Shown here: piece after piece, positions 27,732 through 35,830 of the stretch
Position numbering within the stretch: the first letter of the stretch is position 1
Layout of the letters: each line of letters starts with the position of its first letter
From: CAVTYH01 sp963738835
GTDB lineage: Bacteria; Planctomycetota; Planctomycetia; Pirellulales; JADZDJ01
Direction of reading: 5' to 3'
DNA: 64,000 bases
Assembly (NCBI GenBank): GCA_963738835.1
Contig: CAVTYH010000009.1
Location: 62,001 to 126,000, forward strand
Translations under genes and position numbers: made by a program
The notes under the pieces: generated by a model
Told to the model about the DNA's origin: nothing
Seen by the model: the letters and a program-made list of their open reading frames with translations, nothing else
Databases searched by the model: none

Positions 27732-28133
27732 TTACTCTTTGTCGACACCATCACGCGCTTGCAACAACGCGTGCCGCTCGAGTTCAATCTCAGGCGCGGT
27801 GCGGAATCCCAATCGTCGAAGAAGCGGCAACGGGGGACACCAACCTTCAATGGCGTGTTGCAAGAGGAAACCGCCGACAATGCCCGGCAACGCGTACCAT
27901 TTGCGGTTCCACAAAGTCCCCATCAGAAATCCGAAAATAGTGAGCGAGGCGGCATTGGCTTCCAACACTCTTTCAATATCCCATTCGTCGTCCAATTCTT
28001 TCAAGCGGCGGTCAATCGCTTTTTTGCCTTGTTGCAAGTAGTAAGCGATGTTTCTTTCGGTTTCTTCCCGAATGCGTTCGTTGGTTTGCACGGAAGTGTG
28101 ACGCGGCACACGATTCACGGTTGAGGCGACCAT
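27732..28133 (-). CDS. DUF2892-like two-helix membrane protein
   Basis: 133 residues from the ATG at 28133, with AAGGAG 7 bases before it. The N-terminal half is charged and helical (ETERNIAYYLQQGKKAIDRRLKELDDEWDIERVLE). Two membrane segments follow (AASLTIFGFLMGTLW and WYALPGIVGGFLLQHAI), then GWCPPLPLLRRLGFRT, which is the typical end of DUF2892/YgaP-type membrane domains. Probable inner-membrane stress protein; biochemical function unknown. Sigma-54 match 90 bases upstream. Confidence 0.78.
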   Translation of the reverse strand: MVASTVNRVPRHTSVQTNERIREETERNIAYYLQQGKKAIDRRLKELDDEWDIERVLEANAASLTIFGFLMGTLWNRKWYALPGIVGGFLLQHAIEGWCPPLPLLRRLGFRTAPEIELERHALLQARDGVDKE

Positions 28134-28222
28134 AAGCTTTCTCCTTCTTCGATTTATATCCAATTTCATTGAACCGGCGCAATAATTTTCGAATCCCCAC
28201 CATGGGTCACAATCCGTCCGTA

Positions 28223-28238
28223 TGCACGATCTATGCCA
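28223..28238 (-). promoter_or_regulatory. Sigma-54 promoter match (TGGCATAGATCGTGCA)
   Basis: GG and GC correctly spaced, TGGCA conserved, TGCA at -12. Points to the DUF2892-like gene at 28133 and is back-to-back with the match at 28273-28288. Confidence 0.6.
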
Positions 28239-28272
28239 GCGAGCAATTTGCCCAAGTTGAAATCACCCCTTT

Positions 28273-28288
28273 CGGCATGGGCCTTGCA
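28273..28288 (+). promoter_or_regulatory. Sigma-54 promoter match (CGGCATGGGCCTTGCA)
   Basis: GGCA and TTGCA with correct spacing. Lies 60 bases before the BON-domain gene at 28348. Confidence 0.6.
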
Positions 28289-28347
28289 TTGTGTTGTGGC
28301 CTCGCACAGGCATTTCGGGGGCGGTTTTTCTTTTTTGGGTGCCAAAT

Positions 28348-28695
28348 ATGCCGAGCGAACCAGGACGATCGCGAATCGATCGAGATCTCGAACGCCGCGT
28401 CAAAAGCTTTCTCTCCCAACAACATTTTCCCGGCCTTCGAGCAGTCGAAGTACAATCCGACAACGGGGTTGTTACAATCCGCGGGTGTGTAAGTTCGTTC
28501 CATGAACGACAGCTTTGTATCCATTGTTGCCAGCGAGTTGCTGGGGTCGTCGGTCTCAACGATGAAGTCGAAGTCACCCCGAAAAGCGACCATGAAACCC
28601 CGTGCGCGGCGCCGAGTGCGCCTTCAGCGGCGGACTTTCGCGTGGGCTCGCTATGGTTAGCCGGGAACCAAGCCGATTTCTGCAATGCCAGGTGA
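28348..28695 (+). CDS. BON-domain protein
   Basis: 115 residues from the ATG at 28348. The BON fold covers about residues 10-75: DLERRVKSFLSQQHFPGLRAVEV, NGVVTIRGCVSSFHERQLCIHCCQRVAGVVGLNDEVEV. BON domains bind phospholipid or small molecules and occur in osmotic-shock proteins such as OsmY. Here no signal peptide is seen, and three Cys in CIHCC are unusual. The C-terminal 35 residues have no recognised feature. Convergent with the FAD/Rieske gene. Confidence 0.8.
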   Translation: MPSEPGRSRIDRDLERRVKSFLSQQHFPGLRAVEVQSDNGVVTIRGCVSSFHERQLCIHCCQRVAGVVGLNDEVEVTPKSDHETPCAAPSAPSAADFRVGSLWLAGNQADFCNAR

Positions 28696-28705
28696 TGTAG
28701 ACAGT

Positions 28706-30262
28706 CTAACTCCCTGCAGCTTGGTCGATTTTTGTCAAACCGTCATTCGCCGGCCCATTGAGAGCATCCCCCGTCGCCGAAAAGCGTGAGCCGTGACAGG
28801 GGCAGTCCCAACTTTGTTCCACCGGGTTCCAGGCAACAATGCAGCCAAGATGAGGACAGGTGGCCGACATTTTGATGATCTTTCCATTGCCTTCCCGATA
28901 CACGGCGAACTTTTTGAGTCCTTCCCGCAGAATTGCACCATCGCCGGGCTTTATCTGATCGACCGAACTAATTTCGCCGGGCGTCATCCAGACGCCGTAT
29001 TGCAACGCTACGTTGCCTGACTCCTTCAAAAAAGGACCTGCTGCTTTGAGAATGATTCGACTTGGATCGTACAACGATGTCCACGGATTCTGATGGCCCA
29101 GAATCAGATCGGTAATCAGCATACCGGCAATCGCACCGTGCGTGATTCCATTGCCTGAGTCGCCGGTCGAAATGAACACGTTTTCTTTGTCCCCCGGGTT
29201 TCGACCGATATAGGCCAGCCCGTCAATCGAATTCATCACTTGCCCCGACCAGCGGTATTCGACGTCGCCCATCGGCGGAAATCGCTCGCGCGACCAGCTT
29301 TCCAAGCGTTCATAGCGCTCTTCACCGTCGTGGGCCTGGCCGGTTTTGTGATCTTCGCCCCCCACAATGATCAGATTCGTAACGGAGTTCCCCGGTTGTT
29401 TCCTGACGCTCCGAAAGCGGACATAGTGAAACGGATCGGCGGTGTCCCAAAACAAGGCGTGCTCGGCCACGCCACCTCGCAATCGTGCGGCGATGGCGTA
29501 GGTCATATATGACGCCTGTTTGGTGTGAATCGCAAGCAAATCGTTCACAGGAACGTTCGTCGCAACCACGACCGCATCGCAGGTAACAGCGGCGTCGCGC
29601 GTGTGTACGGTGGCCGGAGCGCCGCCTTCAATTGCGTCGGCGTGTGTCGCTCCATAAATCTCACCGCCTCGCTGCTGAATTACACTCGCCAATCCCGCCA
29701 AATACTTGAGCGGGTGCATTTGCCCCTGTCCTTGGAAGCGAAGGCACGGCGCCGTGTCGAAAGATTCGATGGGCGCTCGGTCAACGCGCTCGACGCGTAC
29801 AATTCCCGTCCGCTGTGCAGCGGCAAACTCTCGATCCAGCAGTTCAGCTGAGCCTGTCGGCGACAAAAAGAGATAGCCATTCAAACGTTCGAATTCGCAA
29901 GCAATGCCTTCGGCCAACGCAATTTCGCCGATCTTGTTGATCGCTGCCGTGTGGCTTTCTGCCGCCAATCGGGCACAATCGCTGCCGCGAACTCGTTCAA
30001 TTTCTTCGTACCGATGATCGAGCTCGTTCACCAGATGCGCCGTCGTCGCTGTTGTTTGACCGGCGCCAATTTTGCCGTCGTCAATGACGACAACTTTTTT
30101 GCCGGCGGTCACCAGTCCATAAGCAACTGACAACCCCGCCATACCGGCGCCGACGACACACACATTGCATTTCAGGTTGTGTTGCAACCTTGGAGTGCGA
30201 GGCATCCGCACGTTGGTATTCCACGGCGAAGTCGTCGAACGATGGGAACTTGAAACAGACAT
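28706..30262 (-). CDS. FAD-dependent oxidoreductase (DAO family) with C-terminal Rieske domain
   Basis: About 518 residues from the ATG at 30262. The N-terminal Rossmann motif CVVGAGMAGLSVAYGL binds FAD; ALFWDTADPFHYVRF and STGDSGNGITHGAIAGMLI are typical of the DAO fold. The last 100 residues are a Rieske [2Fe-2S] domain with CPHLGC and CPCHGSRF as ligand pairs. Similar fusions are widespread and annotated as amino-acid or amine oxidase-like, but the substrate is unknown. Cytoplasmic. It follows the DUF883 gene by 92 bases and is probably in the same sigma-54-driven transcript. Confidence 0.92.
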   Translation of the reverse strand: MSVSSSHRSTTSPWNTNVRMPRTPRLQHNLKCNVCVVGAGMAGLSVAYGLVTAGKKVVVIDDGKIGAGQTTATTAHLVNELDHRYEEIERVRGSDCARLAAESHTAAINKIGEIALAEGIACEFERLNGYLFLSPTGSAELLDREFAAAQRTGIVRVERVDRAPIESFDTAPCLRFQGQGQMHPLKYLAGLASVIQQRGGEIYGATHADAIEGGAPATVHTRDAAVTCDAVVVATNVPVNDLLAIHTKQASYMTYAIAARLRGGVAEHALFWDTADPFHYVRFRSVRKQPGNSVTNLIIVGGEDHKTGQAHDGEERYERLESWSRERFPPMGDVEYRWSGQVMNSIDGLAYIGRNPGDKENVFISTGDSGNGITHGAIAGMLITDLILGHQNPWTSLYDPSRIILKAAGPFLKESGNVALQYGVWMTPGEISSVDQIKPGDGAILREGLKKFAVYREGNGKIIKMSATCPHLGCIVAWNPVEQSWDCPCHGSRFSATGDALNGPANDGLTKIDQAAGS

Positions 30263-30354
30263 AACAGCACCCCAACTTTCAACCTGCACGGCCCAGCATG
30301 GCGAAGGACAGGCAGAACCATGTGAGGGTCGCTGGGGCCGCTCCTAGTGCACCA

Positions 30355-30692
30355 TCAAGCTCGCCGGCAGAAGAACCCGATCAAGAATCCAGCGCCGATC
30401 GCGGCCAGCAGAGCAACCAGCGGCCGTTCGTGAACCGTTTCTTCAACAGTTTTCTCTAACTGTCGAGCACGCTTGCGACCCACTTTGTAATACTCGGAAG
30501 CCGTATCGCGGATATTTTCATATTGTTCTTTGACCGCGGCCGTGGCATCGGCGCCGACTTTCTGAACGGATTCGACAATGTTTCCTGCGCCTCCTGAACC
30601 GTGTCTTTCAGGTCGTGGCCGGCCTCGCGGGCTTCGTCCATTGCCTTCCGTGTATTTCGCGCCATGTTTGATGTGTGTGAGCCGTGTGACAT
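30355..30692 (-). CDS. DUF883 (ElaB/YqjD-like) membrane-anchored protein, one apparent frameshift
   Basis: Starts at 30692 with GAGGAG 7 bases upstream. The N-terminal part (MARNTRKAMDEAREAGHDLKDTVQEAQE) and the C-terminal part (VESVQKVGADATAAVKEQYENI, then VHERPLVALLAAIGAGFLIGFFCRRA) together form a normal DUF883 protein: a long helix and one C-terminal membrane segment. They are in different frames, joined near 30583-30587, where one extra G restores the frame. E. coli relatives bind ribosomes at the inner membrane in stationary phase; the same role here is only an analogy. Confidence 0.82.
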
Positions 30693-30754
30693 AGCAGTTC
30701 TCCTCTTGAACGGGTACACTTCCCGACCCGACAACCAGGTCGCCATAAACCGTG

Positions 30755-30871
30755 TTACTTACGAGCAATGATCATGCCAAGCGGATGGGTGGCGATTACC
30801 AGGCCCACGATACCGCAAAAGATTGCCATGTTGGCAAGCTGCCGTAGAAAAATTGTCCTATTCGTCAGCAT
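30755..30871 (-). CDS. Possible 38-residue membrane peptide
   Basis: An ORF of 38 codons (MLTNRTIFLRQLANMAIFCG, then IVGLVIATHPLGMIIARK) with one hydrophobic helix. It lacks a clear ribosome site, and the strong sigma-54 match at 30764-30779 lies within its last codons. It may be chance. Confidence 0.3.
   Translation of the reverse strand: MLTNRTIFLRQLANMAIFCGIVGLVIATHPLGMIIARK
30764..30779 (-). promoter_or_regulatory. Sigma-54 promoter match (TGGCATGATCATTGCT)
   Basis: One mismatch (T for C) to TGGCAC-N5-TTGCT. Lies 72 bases before the DUF883 gene. Confidence 0.78.
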
Positions 30872-30925
30872 GCCATTGGTAGCGGCGCTCAAGTCGGTCA
30901 ATTCGCAATCGCAATATCGCAATTA

Positions 30926-32404
30926 TTAAGCTTCGCTTGCGATTGCATCTTCATGGGGGTCTTCTTGAACGTGAATCGTACGATCGATGTGTATGCCGAG
31001 CGAACGAATTTTGTTGCGAAGACTGCCACGCGTAATTCCCAAAATGTCAGCGGCTTTGGATTGATTTCCTTGGGTGCTCTTCAAAACCGCGGTGAGAAGT
31101 ACCCGTTCCATCGCTTCAGAAGCCTCGGCATACAGATTTCGGGAACCCGACCGCAAGCGATCTTCGATCAGGGCCTGCAGATCAAACGATTTTTCTGCTG
31201 GACCACCGTCCGATTCGTCGGCGGCCGAGGCCTGCTGTCGTAGTTCTGAGGGGAAAAACTCCGAAATCAGCACCGGCCCGGTACTTTGCACAAGGGCTTG
31301 CTTCAAGACGCTTTGCAATTGCCGCACGTTGCCCGGCCACGAGTAATTGAGCAGCATGTCGAGCGCATCGGGGGAAATGCCATGGACATCTTTGCCCAGC
31401 TCGCGGCGAAAACGGCCCAGAAACCATTCCAAAATCAAGAGAATATCTTCTCGCCTCTGCCGCAACGGTGGAATCTTGATGGTGAAGCCATTGAGGCGGT
31501 AATACAAGTCTTCGCGGAATTTACCCTCGCCAACCATTCGCTCCAGATTTCGATTGGTCGCGGCAATAATTCGCACGTCAGTACGAATGGTTTGGGTTCC
31601 TCCGACACGTTCAAACTGCTGTTCTTGAAGAACTCGCAACACTTTGCTCTGCATGAGGGGCGACATGTCTCCGACTTCATCCATAAACAGAGTGCCGCCC
31701 GAACATTGCTCGAATTTTCCGATTCGCTGGCTTGTGGCCCCCGTGAAGGAGCCCTTTTCGTGACCAAACAGCTCGCTTTCCAACAGCGATTCGGTTAGCG
31801 CGGCACAATTGACGGCGAGGAAAGGACCGTTGGCGCGATGACTATGATGGTAGATCGCACGCGCCACTAATTCCTTGCCGGTGCCGCTTTCGCCCAGGAT
31901 CAGGACGGCCACATCTTGGGAAGCCACACGGCCGATCGCCTTGTACACATCTTGCATCTGTGGCGCCCGCCCCACCAGCGAGTCGCCGTTGATTTCAACG
32001 GCCCCTTTCTCATGCACGCGGACCGGCACATGCATCAATCGCCGCACCTCGAAGGCTTGCCCGGCAATTTCGCGCACCCGCTGTAAATCGAGTGGCTTGA
32101 GCAGGTAATCAAAAGCTCCCAGCTTCATGGCTTCAATCACCATGTCGCTAGTGCCGCCAACAGTGATGAAAATTACCGGCAGCTTATGATCGATGGCCCG
32201 GACCTGATGATAGGCTTCTAGCCCCGACATATCGGGGAGCATCACATCGAGCAGTACGATGTCTGGTTTTGCGGTTTCCAGCAAAGAGACACCGTCGTGA
32301 GCCGTGCCTGCAGTCACAATTTTAATGTCCGCATTGTCGCGAAATGCGTTTTCGATGAGGCGCAACACGGAACGATCGTCGTCGATAACAAGCACGGTCG
32401 ACAT
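30926..32404 (-). CDS. Sigma-54-dependent response regulator (NtrC family), candidate activator of the stress cluster
   Basis: 492 residues from the ATG at 32404 (an in-frame TTG lies 6 bases upstream). Receiver with IDDDRS and phospho-acceptor Asp in IVLLDVMLPDMSG; AAA+ domain with GESGTGKE, ELFGHEKGSFTGA (Ser in place of the first Ala of GAFTGA) and GGTLFMDEVGDM; Fis-type HTH at the end (GNQSKAADILGITRGSLRNKIRSLGI). It lies in the middle of a 17-kb stretch with 11 to 12 sigma-54 promoter matches and is divergent from one of them, so it is the obvious candidate activator. Inference only: the upstream activator site was not identified. No sensor kinase gene adjoins it. Confidence 0.94.
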   Translation of the reverse strand: MSTVLVIDDDRSVLRLIENAFRDNADIKIVTAGTAHDGVSLLETAKPDIVLLDVMLPDMSGLEAYHQVRAIDHKLPVIFITVGGTSDMVIEAMKLGAFDYLLKPLDLQRVREIAGQAFEVRRLMHVPVRVHEKGAVEINGDSLVGRAPQMQDVYKAIGRVASQDVAVLILGESGTGKELVARAIYHHSHRANGPFLAVNCAALTESLLESELFGHEKGSFTGATSQRIGKFEQCSGGTLFMDEVGDMSPLMQSKVLRVLQEQQFERVGGTQTIRTDVRIIAATNRNLERMVGEGKFREDLYYRLNGFTIKIPPLRQRREDILLILEWFLGRFRRELGKDVHGISPDALDMLLNYSWPGNVRQLQSVLKQALVQSTGPVLISEFFPSELRQQASAADESDGGPAEKSFDLQALIEDRLRSGSRNLYAEASEAMERVLLTAVLKSTQGNQSKAADILGITRGSLRNKIRSLGIHIDRTIHVQEDPHEDAIASEA

Positions 32405-32747
32405 AGGCAAAAGCTTCCCTTGGGGTTAGTTGTAAATTGAGCGAAACGTCATTTTCCAGTAATGGCTGGCAATAGGCAATTCAAACTGAGCAGATTTCGG
32501 TCAGCGAATTTTTTCAGTGGCCGTGCGGTAGCTCTCAAAAAATCGGATTTTTTGGAGTTTCCGCACCAATGTATTTGATTCAAACTCGGTCACATTGGAC
32601 CTCTTGCGTGCAAAAACAGCCCGCGGAGCAAATTTCTGCGCTATCCACGTCCAGCTGGGTCAATCTTTGCCCGGTCAAATTCTTTTCGCGTTAGTTAGAG
32701 CCCCGGAAACCGAAGCGCCCCTGCTTTTGCGCGACACGGCCGCGCTG

Positions 32748-32763
32748 CGGCACACTAAGTGCA
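32748..32763 (+). promoter_or_regulatory. Sigma-54 promoter match (CGGCACACTAAGTGCA)
   Basis: GGCAC-A-N4 and GTGCA with correct spacing. Lies 70 bases before the DUF1328 gene; the remaining part of the 32411-32832 gap shows no ORF and may carry activator sites. Confidence 0.65.
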
Positions 32764-32832
32764 ATGCTTGCTTCCGCGTTTGAAACAAGCAGCATCGCAT
32801 CACAACACAAATAAACTTCTTGGAGGTGTGTC

Positions 32833-33006
32833 ATGTTGTACTGGAGTCTCATGTTTTTGATCATCGCTATCGTGGCCGGAGTTTTCGGTTTCGGTGGCAT
32901 TGCCGCGGGTGCGGCAAGTATTGCTCAGGTGTTGTTTTTCGTCTTTCTGGTGTTGTTCATCGCCAGCCTGTTGATGGGCGGGCTGCGACGGGGCCCACTG
33001 CCTTGA
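32833..33006 (+). CDS. DUF1328 small membrane protein (YtjA-like)
   Basis: 57 residues, with TTGGAGG 7 bases before the ATG. Almost entirely two hydrophobic helices (YWSLMFLIIAIVAGVFGFGG and IAQVLFFVFLVLFIASLLMG), with the GIAAGAASIA link typical of DUF1328. Inner-membrane stress-associated protein of unknown action. First gene of a pair with the PRC-barrel gene 59 bases downstream. Confidence 0.88.
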   Translation: MLYWSLMFLIIAIVAGVFGFGGIAAGAASIAQVLFFVFLVLFIASLLMGGLRRGPLP

Positions 33007-33065
33007 TGCAAAGAATTGCATTTCCAGAGAGACATATTCTGTTACCTTTTTTTGAAGGAGTTCCG

Positions 33066-33665
33066 ATGATGAGTGCGCCTAAACTGCTTTTATCATTCGT
33101 GGCCGCTGCTGGTTTTATCGTGCCTGCCTTCGCTGCGGATCCGCCGCAGGTTAATCAGCCACGGGATCCGGCCGCCCAGCATGATCGGGCCGCTCCGCCG
33201 GTCGATCGTGCTGCACCGGGCACCCCGGGTGCAATGCTCCATTCGAACCAAACCGGCGAGAAAATGGGCGTAGCAACTGCGTTCCCGGTAAAGAACAAAC
33301 TGTGCGGGTTGAATGTTCGCAATTCGACCGGCGAGAAGCTCGGAACCGTCGAAGACTTTGTGATCGACTTGCACGATGGCAAAGTTCATTACCTGGCTCT
33401 GTCGTTTGGCGGTGTGCTGGGAATTGGGACCAAATACTTTGCGGTTCCGTTGGACCAAGTACATTTCAACCACGATAAGGAAGAGATGTATTTTGTATTA
33501 GACGTTCCAAAGGAGAAGCTGGAAAACGCTCCCGGATTCGACAAAAGCGATTGGCCAGATTTCGCTAATCCCAATTGGAAGAACCAAATTGATACGTATT
33601 ATCGGACCAATGGCGCGGGGACCGCTTCGCGGCCCACGATTTCGCCATCGGCTACAAATCGATAG
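33066..33665 (+). CDS. Exported PRC-barrel domain protein
   Basis: 199 residues, GAAGGAG 5 bases before the ATG. A signal peptide (LLLSFVAAAGFIVPAFAA) is followed by a Pro/Asp-rich linker and a PRC-barrel: LCGLNVRNSTGEKLGTVEDFVIDLHDGKVHYLALSFGGVLGIGTKYFAVPLDQV. The C-terminus has aromatic and Asn residues. PRC-barrels often mediate protein or RNA contacts; in exported form they are common in stress clusters with CsbD and BON proteins. An intrinsic terminator directly follows. Confidence 0.9.
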   Translation: MMSAPKLLLSFVAAAGFIVPAFAADPPQVNQPRDPAAQHDRAAPPVDRAAPGTPGAMLHSNQTGEKMGVATAFPVKNKLCGLNVRNSTGEKLGTVEDFVIDLHDGKVHYLALSFGGVLGIGTKYFAVPLDQVHFNHDKEEMYFVLDVPKEKLENAPGFDKSDWPDFANPNWKNQIDTYYRTNGAGTASRPTISPSATNR

Positions 33666-33700
33666 GACTGCGGGGTGATGAATACTATTAGTCAGTGTTG

Positions 33701-33735
33701 AGCCCTCTCCACTTCGCGTGCGAGAGGGCTTTTTT
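33701..33735 (+). terminator. Rho-independent terminator after the PRC-barrel gene
   Basis: Stem AGCCCTCTC (33701-33709) with GAGAGGGCT (33722-33730), then a T-run. It separates the PRC gene from CsbD by only 27 bases, so CsbD is probably expressed by read-through. Confidence 0.9.
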
Positions 33736-33762
33736 GTGAATTTATAGCTAAGGAGTCAAACC

Positions 33763-33981
33763 ATGAACTGGGATCAAATCGCGGGAAATTGGAAGCAATT
33801 TAAGGGCAAAGTGCAGGAGAAATGGGGAAAGCTAACCGATCACGATATGACAGTTTTGGAAGGGAAACGAGAGCAATTAGTGGGCATGTTGCAAGAACGA
33901 TATGGCATTGCCAAGGAAGAAGCCGAAGCAGAACTCGATCGTTTTGCGCGAAGCATCACGGACGACCAACGCAGAATTTGA
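33763..33981 (+). CDS. CsbD family stress protein
   Basis: 72 residues with TAAGGAG 9 bases before the ATG. Full-length CsbD fold: MNWDQIAGNWKQFKGKVQEK, WGKLTDHDMTVLEGKREQLVG and YGIAKEEAEAELDRF. CsbD is a general-stress protein of unknown biochemistry in many bacteria. Same ribosome-site context (CTAAGGAGTC) as the gene at 36196, suggesting shared origin. Confidence 0.93.
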   Translation: MNWDQIAGNWKQFKGKVQEKWGKLTDHDMTVLEGKREQLVGMLQERYGIAKEEAEAELDRFARSITDDQRRI

Positions 33982-34013
33982 ACCAGCCTTCAGACTTTGC
34001 ATGGTTGTAAAGT

Positions 34014-34058
34014 GGTGGACTAATCGAATAAAATTGTCCATTTAGTCCACCGCTTTCT
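34014..34058 (+). terminator. Hairpin terminator after csbD
   Basis: Ten-base stem GGTGGACTAA (34014-34023) with TTAGTCCACC (34042-34051), followed by a T-rich tract (GCTTTCTTTC). Confidence 0.65.
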
Positions 34059-34174
34059 TTCACCGATTTCGTGGCACTTTTGGGCGGCGGTTTCTCTCAG
34101 GGCTGACAAACAAGTCTTCGTTGGTCCTTGGGCCCCTTCGCCGTAGCTCCTGGCGCGAGCGAGGAAGGCTCTCT

Positions 34175-34190
34175 AGCAAACGATGTGCCA
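34175..34190 (-). promoter_or_regulatory. Orphan sigma-54 promoter, perfect consensus (TGGCACATCGTTTGCT)
   Basis: Meets every conserved position. No ORF with a ribosome site follows on the minus strand before the csbD terminator hairpin about 110 bases away, so an RNA product is possible. It lies between two terminators (34014-34058 and 34263-34292). Confidence 0.75.
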
Positions 34191-34262
34191 CCCACTCTTC
34201 CTTTCCTCGGTGTGAGGTCTGACCCCACCGAATTCCTCCCACGCAAGCCCCGACCTTGCGCA

Positions 34263-34292
34263 TAAAAACGCCTCGTCGATGATAACGAGGCG
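34263..34292 (-). terminator. Rho-independent terminator after the DUF3309 gene
   Basis: Perfect 8-base stem CGCCTCGT / ACGAGGCG (34269-34276 with 34285-34292), followed on the minus strand by TTTTT. Confidence 0.9.
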
Positions 34293-34327
34293 TCGGTTCG
34301 ATTCATCCATCAACCGCACTCGGCGCT

Positions 34328-34486
34328 TTAGAATGGGACGCGGCCAAGAAGTACCAGAACCAAGAGAATCACCAGCACCAGGCCGAGACCGCCGCTCGGA
34401 CCGTAGCCCCACCCTCGGCTGTACGGCCAGGCGGGTATGGAACCGAGGAGCAGCAATACCAAAATAATGAGCAGGATAGTTCCCAT
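34328..34486 (-). CDS. DUF3309 small hydrophobic protein
   Basis: 52 residues: MGTILLIILVLLLLGSIPAW, PYSRGWGYGPSGGLGLVLVI, then LLVLVLLGRVPF. Matches the DUF3309 pattern of two hydrophobic helices around PxWPYSRGWGYxPSGGLG. Inner-membrane protein of unknown function, common in stress gene clusters. It has a sigma-54 match 54 bases before the start and a terminator 36 bases after the stop. Confidence 0.88.
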   Translation of the reverse strand: MGTILLIILVLLLLGSIPAWPYSRGWGYGPSGGLGLVLVILLVLVLLGRVPF

Positions 34487-34539
34487 GGCGGGGCCCTTTC
34501 ATTTCAAAGTGAGTAATGTCGCTGACAACTACTATGAAA

Positions 34540-34555
34540 CGCACTTTGTGTGCCG
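34540..34555 (-). promoter_or_regulatory. Sigma-54 promoter match (CGGCACACAAAGTGCG)
   Basis: GGCAC and GTGC with correct spacing, 54 bases upstream of the DUF3309 gene. Confidence 0.6.
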
Positions 34556-34699
34556 CGTCGCGTCGATCAAACGCTGGATTTGCCGTCAGATTTAGTAGAT
34601 TTTTATTGGGTGAACCGCAGAATCAGCCAACTCGTTTGACGCCTCTGAGTCCTTTCTGGCCGCAAATCAACCAATCGAAAAATGAACGCCTCAGTGCGC

Positions 34700-34736
34700 A
34701 AAAAAACCGCCTTTGCGACCCGCAGCGCAAAGGCGG
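34700..34736 (-). terminator. Rho-independent terminator after the RQD-repeat protein
   Basis: Stem CCGCCTTTGC / GCAAAGGCGG (34707-34716 with 34727-34736), then seven T on the minus strand. Confidence 0.92.
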
Positions 34737-34761
34737 CTAGAAAGAGGAAACCAGTCGAGTT

Positions 34762-35762
34762 CTAACGGATGCCGCCAGCGGCATTGTTGTTATCAATGCT
34801 GGGCGGCGGAACGATATCACTCGACGGCCCTCTAATCGCTGCACCCGGCTGACCCGACTCCCGCAGGTCCTGCCGCGTGTCTTGGCGAAGATCACGATTA
34901 TCTTGACGTTGATCCCGAGTATCCTGCCGCAAATCTTGGCGATCTTGCGCAGGTCCTGTCGCATATCCCGCGCATTCTGCCGAGAATCTTGCAAGATGTC
35001 CCTGGCTCCTTGGCGCAGGTCTTGGCCTAAATTCCGCACGTCTTCCCGCAGCCGATCTACGTTCGGATTGCCGCTCGCCGAGTTAGGCTGATTTGGGCCC
35101 ATCGGACCTCGATAAGCCGCTCGATAGCGGGCCAACGGTCGAAACGTGTTGGAATCGTATCGATTCCAGTTGTTGTCGCGGTAATACATCCAGAAGTTGC
35201 CCGGCGTCCAGTACCACCATTCGTTGTTATAGCGTTGAAAACGCCATTGGTCGTTGTTGTTCTTGGCATTCTGATTCAAACCATTTTGTGGATTCATTCC
35301 CCCGCCGGCATCGATGTGAACGTTTGGGTTGGCGAAACCCCCTCGCCGATTCACATCAACATTGGCTCCATTACGGTTTGTATCCACGCCGATCCGTGCG
35401 CCGGGCGTATTAACATCGCCGCCAGTAGCTCGTCCACCGGCGTCAATGCCCATTTGCGCATTGCCACCCACAGCGTTGCCTGTTTGATTGTTTTCCTGAA
35501 TATTCGAACTGGGTTGACCAGCTGATGCACTCGTGTTGTCTTGGAGTGCGCCACTTCCAGGAACGTTATTGCCGACGCCATTATTCAACTGCCCGACTGC
35601 TGCGCCGCCGTTCGTTTGATTGGAACTTGTTGAACCTGCTGCGACGCTGTTACTGTTTACGCTGGCACCTGCACCACTGCTGCCGGTACCCTGTGCCATG
35701 GCACTCGAAGCACACCAAGCCGTTAAACTCACGGCTGCGATTGAGATAAGAATTTTCCTCAT
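34762..35762 (-). CDS. Secreted Asn/Gly-rich protein with C-terminal RQD repeats, one apparent frameshift
   Basis: Signal peptide MRKILISIAAVSLTAWCASSAMAQ, then a region rich in Gly, Asn and Ser. A conserved aromatic block (RFQRYNNEWWYWTPGNFWMYYRDNNWNRY) resembles the YXWWW-type motif of secreted planctomycete proteins. It is followed by a strongly charged tail of RQD-type units (RQDLRQDTRDQRQDNRD). At 34947 (plus strand) a missing C breaks the repeat. In the restored frame the repeat continues and ends at 34762, only 26 bases before the terminator hairpin. The unrestored frame instead runs to 34737 and into the terminator itself. A near-perfect sigma-54 promoter lies 69 bases upstream. Function unknown. 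Confidence 0.78.
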
Positions 35763-35830
35763 GAATCAATCTCCCGTCGGTTAATGAACCACAATCAAGC
35801 AAAATGCTTGTCGCGTAACTAATTTTGTTC

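Noticed and set aside
34060..34263. A 67-codon open frame on the minus strand
   Set aside because: It spans a perfect sigma-54 promoter in the same direction and a terminator region; Arg-rich composition without family likeness.
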